DNA of 64,000 nucleotides from NCBI GenBank assembly GCA_003298465.1, contig QNGA01000003.1:186001-250000 (forward strand), read 5' to 3'. The notes under the pieces were generated by a model. It did not search any database. It had not been told where the DNA came from and saw only the letters and a list, made by a program, of their open reading frames with translations. Both the position numbers and the translations under genes were made by a program. Each line of letters opens with the position of its first letter. The first letter of the stretch is position 1. This document shows, piece by piece, positions 53,514 through 62,410 of the stretch. This stretch comes from a halophilic archaeon (GTDB lineage Archaea > Halobacteriota > Halobacteria > Halobacteriales > Haladaptataceae).

Positions 53514-53840
53514 ATGGATGTGACATCTTCGGATACGAACAATGGCGGTGAGCTGATACAGGAGTTCACGTACGACGCCGACCGGACGGACGGACTCGTC
53601 GTCGGCATAAGCAAAGCGGTCGCGGAGGTGACCGACACGCCGCTGGAGGAACTCCCACCGCTGCAGGAGACGGTCGACTGCGACGCGCTGGAGAGCCTCT
53701 TCGAATCGTTCTCGGTCGGTCACGACATCGCACAGGTCCAGTTCCCGCTGAACGGATGTACGGTCCGCATCGACACGACGGGAACGATACAGGTGTATCA
53801 CAGCAAGGACCAGCTCGCGCCCGACGGATCCGGGTGTTAG
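53514..53840 (+). CDS. HalOD1 output-domain protein
   Basis: A 108-residue stand-alone HalOD1 domain, a haloarchaeal module usually attached to sensor or receiver domains. Seen: DGLVVGISKAVAEVTDTPLEELPPLQETVD (helix plus LPPL signature), CDALESLFE, and GCTVRIDTTGTIQVYHS. The ATG at MDVTSS is preferred to a TTG eight codons earlier. The next small gene starts four bases after its stop, so the pair is likely one unit. Confidence 0.87.
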   Translation: MDVTSSDTNNGGELIQEFTYDADRTDGLVVGISKAVAEVTDTPLEELPPLQETVDCDALESLFESFSVGHDIAQVQFPLNGCTVRIDTTGTIQVYHSKDQLAPDGSGC

Positions 53841-53844
53841 AAGT

Positions 53845-54063
53845 GTGCCGGAAGAACTGATATCGCTGGACGAGTTCGAAAAACGACTGAGCGACCTCGT
53901 CGCGACGAGCGCCCGAAACGGCATCGACTTCGACCGCTCGTGGACGGTCCGCCCGTCCGAGGACGGGGTCCCCGACGTGATGGTCGAGATAACGTACCTC
54001 GACGACGTCGACGGTCGCGGGAATCCGGCTGCGCCGGAAGACGTCCGCGACGAGCGAATCTGA
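53845..54063 (+). CDS. Small acidic protein coupled to HalOD1 gene
   Basis: A 72-residue protein with a GTG start: PEELISLDEFEKRLSDLVATSARNG is helical, and WTVRPSEDGVPDVMVEITYLDDV is strand-rich. No known domain. The four-base gap to the HalOD1 stop suggests co-translation, so a partner or antagonist role is plausible but unproven. Confidence 0.65.
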   Translation: MPEELISLDEFEKRLSDLVATSARNGIDFDRSWTVRPSEDGVPDVMVEITYLDDVDGRGNPAAPEDVRDERI

Positions 54064-54624
54064 CCCCGGCGCCTCCCCTGCGAGGCTCTTCTATCGACTC
54101 TCCCCGGGCCGGTTCGGTACCCGGCGACGCCGACGGTCGCCGCGCTCCGAGGCGGGTCTCCCGGAAACGTCGCGTTTCGAGCGACGGCGCCGTCGTTATC
54201 GGACGCGTAACTGGTCGGCCGACGGCGTTCCCCGTCCGGGCCGGCGAACGGCGCGTGGCGAACTCGCCGTCGAACGTGCGAGCGGCGGAGACCGAAGACC
54301 GGCGTCTGACCGGCGCGAGCGTGCGCGAGCATCGACGATGGTCGGGTCGACGGATGGCCCGTGGACGGGTTCGCGGCCTCACGGCGTACGGTCCGCAACT
54401 TCTACGCCGGTCGGTCCCGCCGCGATGGCGGCGCGACAACGGGCGATTGAATCGGCGACGACGGAACTGGAATCGCCGATACCATTCTGACGTTTGACGA
54501 AGGGTTCAATACTACTTTGTCGAAAACCGGATCGTTCAGCGGTCTGGACATCGACGGATACGGGTTGAACGGAGTCATCGCTTTATCCGGACGTTCGGCG
54601 TCACGACAGAACTGGGTGGGAGGA
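54064..54624. other. 561-base stretch without a recognisable gene
   Basis: Open frames exist on both strands but their products are Arg/Pro-rich and lack haloarchaeal character, as expected from high-GC shadows. The last 60 bases hold a probable promoter for the next gene (CTTTATCC at about 54580) and a ribosome site, GGGAGG, ending just before its ATG. No tRNA-like fold noticed. It could hold a non-coding RNA. Confidence 0.5.
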
Positions 54625-55218
54625 ATGTCGACGACACGCTCAGAACCAACAGGGACCAGTTCCCACGATTTCTCGAAAGACGAGGTGTACGATGCGGTAA
54701 AAAATCTGCGACGCCGATACGTCTTGTATCATCTCAACGAACGCGGTCGCCCGGTCGAACTCGGTGAACTCGCCGAGCAGGTCGCCGCCTGGGAGAACAA
54801 CATCGCCGTCGAGGACGTCTCGCCGGAACAGCGCAAGTCGGTGTACAGTGCACTGTATCAGACACATCTGCCGAAACTCGAGGAAATCGGCATCGTCTCC
54901 TACGACCGTCACTCGAAGGAGGTCTCGTTCACCGACAGCGCGCAGGACTTCGAACTCTACCTCGCGAACGACTCCGGGACGACGCTCCCCTGGCATCGCT
55001 TCTATCTCCTGCTGTCGGGGCTGGGCGGAATGCTCGTCGCCGCCACGTGGATCGGCGTCGTCACGGTCTCGTCTCTCGCCGTTACCACCGTCCTTCTCGG
55101 CCTGTTCGCGACCACCGCCCTGGCACACGTCTACGACCGCTACTGCTGGCAGCGGCGCTTCCGGGGGACGACCCCCGACTTCGCGCTGGAGTTCGGCGAC
55201 CGACGCTGGTTTCGATGA
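54625..55218 (+). CDS. Winged-helix protein with C-terminal membrane hairpin (DUF7344-like)
   Basis: A 197-residue protein. Residues about 15-115 form a winged-helix domain (FSKDEVYDAVKNLRRRYVLYHLNERG, ELGELAEQVAAWEN, LPKLEEIGIVSYDRHSKEV) of the DUF7344 type used by many haloarchaeal regulators. Two spans follow (FYLLLSGLGGMLVAATWIGVV and LAVTTVLLGLFATTALAHV), so it is a membrane-tethered transcription regulator. The ATG has GGGAGG 5 bases upstream. Confidence 0.85.
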   Translation: MSTTRSEPTGTSSHDFSKDEVYDAVKNLRRRYVLYHLNERGRPVELGELAEQVAAWENNIAVEDVSPEQRKSVYSALYQTHLPKLEEIGIVSYDRHSKEVSFTDSAQDFELYLANDSGTTLPWHRFYLLLSGLGGMLVAATWIGVVTVSSLAVTTVLLGLFATTALAHVYDRYCWQRRFRGTTPDFALEFGDRRWFR

Positions 55219-55368
55219 CTCCCCCGACCGGGGACCGCTGAACGACGTTCGCTTCTCGACCACCGGTCCGGGCCACTCGGTACCACTGTCGTCGCCGCGT
55301 GACCGGGGAGTATACACGCACCTGCACATGGAAAGGCATTAATCCGCTCTGTCTGTACAGGAGAGTGA

Positions 55369-57573
55369 ATGAGCCTGTCCGACTCGGATCGAGAACTGGT
55401 CGTCGCGGAACTGGGCCGCGATCCGACCCGGGCCGAGGAGGCCCTCTTCGAGAACCTCTGGAGCGAACACTGCGCGTACCGCTCCTCCCAGCCCCTGCTG
55501 ACCGCGTTCGACGGGGACGGCGAGCAGGTCGTCGTCGGTCCCGGCGACGACGCGGCGGTCGTCGCGCTGCCGAGCGACGCCGGCGAGACGGAGACGTGGA
55601 TAACGATGGGCATCGAGAGCCACAACCACCCCTCGTTCGTGGACCCCTACGACGGCGCGGCGACGGGCGTCGGCGGCATCGTCCGCGACACGCTGTCGAT
55701 GGGAGCGTACCCCATCGCGCTCGCGGACTGCCTCTACTTCGGCGACTTCGACCGGGAGCACTCCCGCTACCTGCTGGACGGCGTCGTCGAGGGCATCAGC
55801 GACTACGGTAACTCCATCGGGGTCCCCACCGTCGGCGGGAGCACGCAGTTCCACGCCGACTACGAGGGCAACCCGCTCGTCAACGTCGCCTGCGTCGGTC
55901 TGCTCGACGCCGACCGCCTCGTCACCGCGGACGCGAAGGAGGTCGGAAACGAACTCGTCCTCGTCGGTAACGCGACCGGTCGGGACGGACTCGGCGGCGC
56001 GAGCTTCGCCAGCGAGGACCTAGACGAGGACGCCGAGACCGAAGACCGCCCCGCGGTCCAGGTCGGCGATCCCTACACGGAGAAGCTCCTCGTCGAGGCG
56101 AACGAGGAACTCGTCGACGGCGACCTCGTCGAGGCGGCCCGCGACCTCGGCGCGGCCGGCCTCGGCGGCGCGTCGAGCGAGATGGTGGCCAAGGGCGGTC
56201 TCGGGGCCGAGATTCGCCTGGAGGCGGTCCACCAGCGCGAGCCGAACATGAACGCCCTGGAGATACTGCTTGCGGAGTCGCAGGAACGGATGTGCTACGA
56301 GGTCCGCCCCGAGAACGTCGACGCCGTGCGCGCGGTCGCGGAGAAGTACGACCTCGGCTGTTCGGTCATCGGCGAGGTGACCGAGGGGAACTACGTGTGC
56401 ACGTTCGAGGGCGAGACGGTCGTCGACGCTCCCGCCGAGTTCCTCGGCGACGGCGCGCCGACGAACGACCTGCCCGCCGAGACCCCCGAGAAACAGGAGC
56501 ACGACCTGCCCGACGCCGACCTGGACGCGGCGTTCGAGGCCGTCGTCGGGTCGCCCAACTGCGCGAGCAAGCGCTGGGTGTACCGCCAGTACGACCACGA
56601 GGTCGGCACCCGGACCGCGACGCCGCCGGGCGACGACGCGGCCGTGATGGCCATCCGAGAGGCGAGCGCTGCGAGGTACGAGCGAAAGGAGGGCCTCGAC
56701 GATGCGAGCGGTGACGACGGGGAGACGGGAATCGGCCTCGCCGTCTCGGCGGGCGCGAACCCCAACTGGACCGACGTCGCCCCCTACGAGGGTGCGAGGG
56801 CGGTCGCGCTGGAGAACGCGACGAACCTCGCGGCGAAGGGTGCGAGCCCGCTCGCGGCGGTCGACTGCCTGAACGGCGGGAACCCGGAGAAACCGGACGT
56901 GTACGGCGGCTTCTCCGCCGTCGTCGACGGCCTCGCCGACGCGTGTTCGGCACTCGACGTGCCGGTCGTCGGCGGCAACGTCTCGCTGTACAACGACTCG
57001 CCGTCCGGCCCCATCCCGCCGACGCCGACGCTGGCGATGACCGGAACGAAACCGGGGTACGACGCACCGCCGAGCGCGCTCGCGGGCGAGGGCGACCTCC
57101 TGCTCGTCGGGGGCCCCGCCGCGAGCGCGCTCGGCGGGTCGGAGTTCCTCGCGCAGGTCGGCGGTAGCGACCGCTTCCCGGAACTGCCCGCGAACCCCGC
57201 CGCCGTGGTGGACGCGCTCCGCGAGGTGGCCGACGGTGACGGCACGCTCGCGGTCCACGACGTGAGCGACGGCGGCCTCGCGGTGACGCTGGCCGAGATG
57301 GTCACCGCCGAGGCCGGTGCGTCCGTCGAACTCGACGCGGACGACGCCGGTCCCGCGGAACTGCTGTTCGGCGAACTGCCGGGCCGCGCCGTCGTCGAGA
57401 CGACCGCCCCCGAGGCGGTCCGGGACGCCTTCGACGGCGTCGCACCCGTGACGGCGCTCGGCAGCGCCGACGACTCCGGCGCGCTCGACCTGTCGGTCGG
57501 TGCGGCGTCGCTGCGCCGCTCTGCCGACGAGATAGCCGACCTGCGGGACGTGCTGGCGCGCGAACTCGACTGA
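55369..57573 (+). CDS. purL: Phosphoribosylformylglycinamidine synthase subunit PurL
   Basis: ATP-dependent step 4 of purine synthesis: FGAR to FGAM, working with PurQ and PurS. The 734-residue protein has the two AIRS-like halves: [58 protein letters not shown] and [11 protein letters not shown]. All ATP-site residues look intact. PurQ and PurS are not here. Confidence 0.96.
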   Translation: MSLSDSDRELVVAELGRDPTRAEEALFENLWSEHCAYRSSQPLLTAFDGDGEQVVVGPGDDAAVVALPSDAGETETWITMGIESHNHPSFVDPYDGAATGVGGIVRDTLSMGAYPIALADCLYFGDFDREHSRYLLDGVVEGISDYGNSIGVPTVGGSTQFHADYEGNPLVNVACVGLLDADRLVTADAKEVGNELVLVGNATGRDGLGGASFASEDLDEDAETEDRPAVQVGDPYTEKLLVEANEELVDGDLVEAARDLGAAGLGGASSEMVAKGGLGAEIRLEAVHQREPNMNALEILLAESQERMCYEVRPENVDAVRAVAEKYDLGCSVIGEVTEGNYVCTFEGETVVDAPAEFLGDGAPTNDLPAETPEKQEHDLPDADLDAAFEAVVGSPNCASKRWVYRQYDHEVGTRTATPPGDDAAVMAIREASAARYERKEGLDDASGDDGETGIGLAVSAGANPNWTDVAPYEGARAVALENATNLAAKGASPLAAVDCLNGGNPEKPDVYGGFSAVVDGLADACSALDVPVVGGNVSLYNDSPSGPIPPTPTLAMTGTKPGYDAPPSALAGEGDLLLVGGPAASALGGSEFLAQVGGSDRFPELPANPAAVVDALREVADGDGTLAVHDVSDGGLAVTLAEMVTAEAGASVELDADDAGPAELLFGELPGRAVVETTAPEAVRDAFDGVAPVTALGSADDSGALDLSVGAASLRRSADEIADLRDVLARELD

Positions 57574-57704
57574 GGACGTTCTTCCCCTGTCGTCGCGGCG
57601 GTGACGACGGGCGACGTCGCGTCGGCCGACCGGTCTCGACCGTCTTTCGAACTGCTCCTGACCGGCAAGTACGCCTAAGGGCCTGAACTCGTCACGTGAA
57701 ACCG

Positions 57705-59381
57705 ATGAACGTGGAACGAGAGTGGTGGAAAGAAGCCACGGTGTATCAGATCTATCCCCGGAGCTTTCGCGACTCGGACGGCGACGGCGTCGGCGACATC
57801 CCCGGCGTCACCGAGAAGGCCGACTACCTGGACGAACTCGGCGTCGACGTCGTCTGGCTCAACCCGGTGTACGAGTCCCCGAACGCCGACAACGGCTACG
57901 ACATCAGCGATTATCGGTCGATAATGGACGAGTTCGGGACGATGGACGACTGGGAGCGGTTGCTCGCCGCGCTGCACGACCGCGACATCCGACTCATCAT
58001 GGACCTCGTGGTCAACCACACCTCCGACGAACACGAGTGGTTCCGGAAGTCCCGCGAGTCGAAGGACGGCGACTACCGCGACTACTACATCTGGCGGGAG
58101 GGCGAGGACGGCGGGCCGCCGAACAACTGGGAGGGAGCGTTCGGCGGGTCCGCGTGGACCTACGACGAGCGGACGGGCGAGTACTACCTCCACCTCTTCG
58201 ACGAGAAGCAGCCGGACCTCAACTGGGACAACCCCGAGGTGCGCCAGCGCGTCTACGACATGATGGAGTGGTGGCTGGAGAAGGGCATCGACGGCTTCCG
58301 GATGGACGTCATCGACCTCGTATCGAAGGCCGAGGGACTGCCGGACGGCGACCCCGACTCGGGGTGGGTCGGCAACGAACACTTCATGGGCGGACCACGC
58401 GTCCACGACTACATCCGGGAGATGTACGAGGAGGTGCTCCAGGACCGCGACGTGATGACGGTCGGCGAGATGCCGGGCGCGACCGTCGACGAGGCGAAGC
58501 AGTACCTCGGCCCGGACGGCGACGGGCTGAACATGATATTCCACTTCGAGCACGTCACGCTCGACTACGGCGAGGACGGGAGTCGCTGGACGATGGGCGA
58601 GTGGTCGCTGCCGGAGTTCAAGCGCGTGTTCACGAAGTGGCAGACGGAACTGGAGGGCGAGGGGTGGAACAGCGCCTACCTCGGCAACCACGACTGGCCG
58701 CGGATGGTGTCGCGGTTCGGCGACGACGGCGTCTACCGCATCGAGTCGGCGAAGATGCTCGCGACGATGCTCTTCACCCTCCGAGGGACGACGTACGTCT
58801 ACCAGGGCGACGAGATCGGCATGACGAACTACCCCTTCGAGAGCGTCGAGGAGGTCAGGGACGTGAGCGCGCGAAACTTCGTCGAGCGCAAACGGAGCGA
58901 GGGCTACGACTTCGACGACGTCAAGGACGTCGTCCGCCACCGGAGCCGGGACAACGCCCGGACGCCGATGCAGTGGAGCGACGAGCAGTACGCCGGCTTC
59001 ACCGACGGCGAGCCGTGGATTCCCGTCAACCCGGACCACGAGACGGTCAACGTCGACGAGGCGATGGACAACGAGGAGTCCGTCTGGCACTACTACCGGA
59101 CCCTGATAGACCTGCGCCACGAGAACGACGTGCTCGTCTACGGCGAGTACGACCTGCTGCTCGAGGAGGACCCCGACGTCTACGCCTACCTGCGCACCCT
59201 CGACGACGAACGGGCGCTCGTCGTCCTCAACTTCACGGAGAGCACGCCGACGTTCACGCTCCCGGTGGACGTGACCTACGACGAGGCGGAACTGATGGTC
59301 GGGAACTACGCCGTGGCGGGCCACGACCCCCGTTCCTTCGAGCTACGCCCCTACGAGGCGCGGGTCTACCGGCTGACGTGA
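57705..59381 (+). CDS. GH13 alpha-glucosidase (oligo-1,6-glucosidase-like)
   Basis: A 558-residue alpha-amylase-family enzyme: WWKEATVYQIYPRSFRDSDGDG, DLVVNHTSDEHEWF, GFRMDVIDLV (nucleophile Asp about residue 202), TVGEMPG (acid Glu about 255) and LGNHDWPR (transition-state Asp about 328), then ARTPMQW, all hallmarks of exo-alpha-glucosidases. No signal peptide, so it cleaves maltodextrins or sucrose-like sugars inside the cell. A GTG three codons upstream is an alternative start. Confidence 0.94.
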   Translation: MNVEREWWKEATVYQIYPRSFRDSDGDGVGDIPGVTEKADYLDELGVDVVWLNPVYESPNADNGYDISDYRSIMDEFGTMDDWERLLAALHDRDIRLIMDLVVNHTSDEHEWFRKSRESKDGDYRDYYIWREGEDGGPPNNWEGAFGGSAWTYDERTGEYYLHLFDEKQPDLNWDNPEVRQRVYDMMEWWLEKGIDGFRMDVIDLVSKAEGLPDGDPDSGWVGNEHFMGGPRVHDYIREMYEEVLQDRDVMTVGEMPGATVDEAKQYLGPDGDGLNMIFHFEHVTLDYGEDGSRWTMGEWSLPEFKRVFTKWQTELEGEGWNSAYLGNHDWPRMVSRFGDDGVYRIESAKMLATMLFTLRGTTYVYQGDEIGMTNYPFESVEEVRDVSARNFVERKRSEGYDFDDVKDVVRHRSRDNARTPMQWSDEQYAGFTDGEPWIPVNPDHETVNVDEAMDNEESVWHYYRTLIDLRHENDVLVYGEYDLLLEEDPDVYAYLRTLDDERALVVLNFTESTPTFTLPVDVTYDEAELMVGNYAVAGHDPRSFELRPYEARVYRLT

Positions 59382-59433
59382 CCCGTCGACGATATCCCAA
59401 CCGATAGGTGTCTCGGGCCCCGACTCCATCGTC

Positions 59434-59847
59434 GTGAACTACCTCGCGTGGGCGGTCGTGGCGCTCGTCGGCTACTCCATCTTCACGCCGCTGGCGAGCC
59501 TCGCGACCAACGAGATTCCGAGCACCGTCGTCGCACTCGTCGCGAACAGCATGCTCGCGCTGTCGGCCGCGGCCGTCATCGTCTACCGCGACCAACCGGT
59601 CGCGGCGTACCTCGTCGGCGAGAACGCCGTCTACATGTACGCCGCCGGCGTCTTCCTCTCCATCGGCATCATCGCCTACTACCAGGCGCTCGGTGCGGGG
59701 CCGGTCAGCGTCGTCGTCCCCATCTTCGGCATGTTCCTCGTCGGCAGTTCGCTGCTGGGCGTCGTCTTCCTCCACGACCCCCTCTCCTGGCGGAAGGCGG
59801 TCGGCATCCTGCTGGCCGCCGTCGGCGTCTACCTGACGACGAGCTAA
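59434..59847 (+). CDS. Half-size DMT/EamA transporter protein
   Basis: A 137-residue membrane protein with a GTG start and five likely spans: [89 protein letters not shown] and [13 protein letters not shown]. It equals one EamA repeat, so it probably works as a dimer like small multidrug transporters. Its stop overlaps the stop of convergent serS (CTAA). Confidence 0.87.
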   Translation: MNYLAWAVVALVGYSIFTPLASLATNEIPSTVVALVANSMLALSAAAVIVYRDQPVAAYLVGENAVYMYAAGVFLSIGIIAYYQALGAGPVSVVVPIFGMFLVGSSLLGVVFLHDPLSWRKAVGILLAAVGVYLTTS

Positions 59848-61226
59848 TCCTTCTCGCCCGCGCCGAGCGCGCTCTCGCCGACCTTCTCGTGGCCCTCGAT
59901 GACCTCCTGGCCGCCCATGTACGGCCGGAGGACCTCCGGAACCGTCACGGTGCCGTCGTCGTTCTGGTAGTACTCGAGGATGGCGACGATCACGCGCGGC
60001 AGCGCCAGCCCCGACCCGTTGAGCGTGTGGAGGTACTCGGCCGACTCGTGGCGGTCCGGCCGGTAGCGTAGGCCGGCGCGTCGGGCCTGGAAGTCCTCGA
60101 AGTTCGACACCGACGACACCTCGAGCCAGCGACCGCCCTCCTCGGGGCCGTCCTCCATGTCGTCGCCCGGGGCCCACACTTCGACGTCGTACTTCTTCGC
60201 CTGCTGGAAGCCCATGTCACCGGTACACATCGTGAGCACGCGGTACGGAAGGTCGAGGCGCTCGAGGACCGACTCGGCCTCCGAGAGTAGGCCTTCGAGA
60301 CGGTCGTAGCTCTCCTCGGGACGGACGAAGTTCACCATCTCGACCTTGTTGAACTGGTGGACGCGGACGTACCCCCGGGTCTCGGTCCCGTGTTCGCCGG
60401 CCTCCCGGCGGAAGTTCGGCGAGAACGCCTGATGCTTGAGCGGGAGGTCGTCGTCGAGCAGAATCTCGTCGCGGTACATGTTCGTCACCGGCACCTCCGC
60501 CGTCGGGAGCAACCAGAGGTCGTCGTCGTCGTACTCGTCGTCCTGACGCGCGCCGATGCGGTAGGCGTCCTCGGCGAACTTCGGCAACTGGCCCGTCCCC
60601 TGCATCGAGGCGCTGTTGACCGGAATCGGTGGGAAGACGTCGGTGTACCCTTGCTCGCGGTGAACGTCGAGCATGAACTGCATGAGCGCGTACTCGAGGC
60701 GAGCGCCGTCGCCCTTGACGAACTGGAACCCGCCGCCGGTCACCTTCGCACCGCGCTCGAAGTCGAGGATGTCGAGGTCCTCACCGAGTTCGTAATGCGG
60801 AATCACGTCGTCGGGGAGGTCCCGAAGGTCGTCGAACCCCTCGCGGTACCGTTCCACGTTGTCGCTCTCGTCCTCGCCGACGGGCACGGACTCGTGGGGG
60901 ACGTTCGGAAGTTCGAGCATCGCTTCGTCGAGTTCCGCCTTCAGTTCGTCGGCGCGGTCCTCGACGCGTTCCAGTTCCGCCTTCAGTTTCTGCGAGCGGT
61001 CGATTGCCTCCTGGGCCTCCTCGTCTCTCCCGCCCTGTTTCAGTTCGCCGATGGTCTGGCTGACCTCGTTGCGCTCGTGGCGCAGGTCGTCGCCGCGCGC
61101 CTTCAGTTCGCGCCACTCTTCGTCGATCTCCAGTACTGCGTCGAGGTCCACGTCCTCGACGCCTTTCGTTTCGAGCGCCCGTCGGACCTCCTCCGGGCGC
61201 TCTCGCACGTACGTCCTGTCGAGCAT
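59844..61226 (-). CDS. serS: Seryl-tRNA synthetase
   Basis: A 460-residue class II synthetase. The N-terminal coiled-coil arm spans about 30-110, and the catalytic core has motif 2 [25 protein letters not shown] and motif 3 [19 protein letters not shown]. The start [14 protein letters not shown] is the standard SerRS N-terminus; a longer upstream frame is unlikely. Confidence 0.97.
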   Translation of the reverse strand: MLDRTYVRERPEEVRRALETKGVEDVDLDAVLEIDEEWRELKARGDDLRHERNEVSQTIGELKQGGRDEEAQEAIDRSQKLKAELERVEDRADELKAELDEAMLELPNVPHESVPVGEDESDNVERYREGFDDLRDLPDDVIPHYELGEDLDILDFERGAKVTGGGFQFVKGDGARLEYALMQFMLDVHREQGYTDVFPPIPVNSASMQGTGQLPKFAEDAYRIGARQDDEYDDDDLWLLPTAEVPVTNMYRDEILLDDDLPLKHQAFSPNFRREAGEHGTETRGYVRVHQFNKVEMVNFVRPEESYDRLEGLLSEAESVLERLDLPYRVLTMCTGDMGFQQAKKYDVEVWAPGDDMEDGPEEGGRWLEVSSVSNFEDFQARRAGLRYRPDRHESAEYLHTLNGSGLALPRVIVAILEYYQNDDGTVTVPEVLRPYMGGQEVIEGHEKVGESALGAGEKD

Positions 61227-61387
61227 TTCTACTCCGATTTTCAGCGGGGTTGCAAAAAACCGTATCGTTCGTGCGACCACGTGGCGGGCCACGGTCGCCG
61301 GCGCGCCACCTCGCCGCCACCGCCTCGCCGTCCGCCTGCCCCGCCCGACGCGAATCACTTTTGCCACTCGCCGACGCGAACGTAAGT

Positions 61388-62305
61388 ATGGTAATCGGAG
61401 ACGTGCGCGAAGTCACGACCGGCGGCTGCGAAGACCTCTACTACGTCGACACCGGGATGTACGACACCGAGGCGTACGGCGCGGTGTACGTCCTCGACGC
61501 CGAACGTCCGGCCATCGTCGACACGGGCATCGGCACCCACTACGAGCGCATCCTCGACGCCCTCGACGAGATCGGCATCGCGCGAGAGGACGTGGCGGTC
61601 ATCGCCCCGACGCACGTCCACCTGGACCACGCCGGCGGCGCGGGGTTCCTCGCCGAGGAGTGCCCGAACGCCGACGTGTACGTCCACGAGAGCGGTGCGC
61701 GCCACCTCGTCGACCCCGAGCGACTCGTCGAGGGAACGAAACGCGCCGTCGGGAACCAGTGGCAGTTCTACGTCGAACCCGAACCCGTTCCGGAGGACCG
61801 CGTCGTCGAACTGACCGACAGCGACGTTATCGACCTCGGCGACCACCAGCTCCGCACGATCCACGCGCCGGGCCACGCGCCGCACCAGGTCGTCTTCTAC
61901 GACCCCGCGAACGACGCCCTCTTCACCGCGGACGCGGCGGGTATCTGGGTCCCGAGCGTCGAGCGGATACGGGAGACGTCGCCGCCGCCGAACTTCGACC
62001 TGGAGGCGTGTCTCGACGACGTCGAGACCATCCGCGAACTGACGCCGACGACGCTGCTGTACCCCCACTTCGGGCCGCGACCGTACTCCGACGCGGCGAT
62101 GGACGAGTACGAGGACGTCCTGTCGTCGTGGGTCGAGGCGGTCGCGGAGAAGCGGGCCGAACTCGGCGACGACGAGGCGGTAGTCGACCACTTCGTCGCG
62201 GAACAGGAGATGTCCGACGTCTGGGGGGCGACGAAGGCGGAGGCGGAGACGGCGATGAACGTCCGCGGCGTTCTTCGCTACCTCGACGTGCGCGACGAGG
62301 AGTGA
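61388..62305 (+). CDS. Metallo-beta-lactamase-fold hydrolase
   Basis: A 305-residue enzyme with the metal motif [10 protein letters not shown], a later His in [14 protein letters not shown], the Asp in [11 protein letters not shown], and a final His in [13 protein letters not shown]. The C-terminal helical region resembles the group containing glyoxalase-II-like thioesterases. Substrate unknown. CTTTTG about 29 bases upstream of the ATG suits a leaderless promoter. Confidence 0.92.
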   Translation: MVIGDVREVTTGGCEDLYYVDTGMYDTEAYGAVYVLDAERPAIVDTGIGTHYERILDALDEIGIAREDVAVIAPTHVHLDHAGGAGFLAEECPNADVYVHESGARHLVDPERLVEGTKRAVGNQWQFYVEPEPVPEDRVVELTDSDVIDLGDHQLRTIHAPGHAPHQVVFYDPANDALFTADAAGIWVPSVERIRETSPPPNFDLEACLDDVETIRELTPTTLLYPHFGPRPYSDAAMDEYEDVLSSWVEAVAEKRAELGDDEAVVDHFVAEQEMSDVWGATKAEAETAMNVRGVLRYLDVRDEE

Positions 62306-62410
62306 GCCGGCGGCCCGAGGACCGACGGCGGACACGCCGGGACACAACGAGACCAAACTGCCCGGGAGTTCTACACCAGCTTAATGGCGGGTGACTCTGA
62401 ACGGGTTGGT

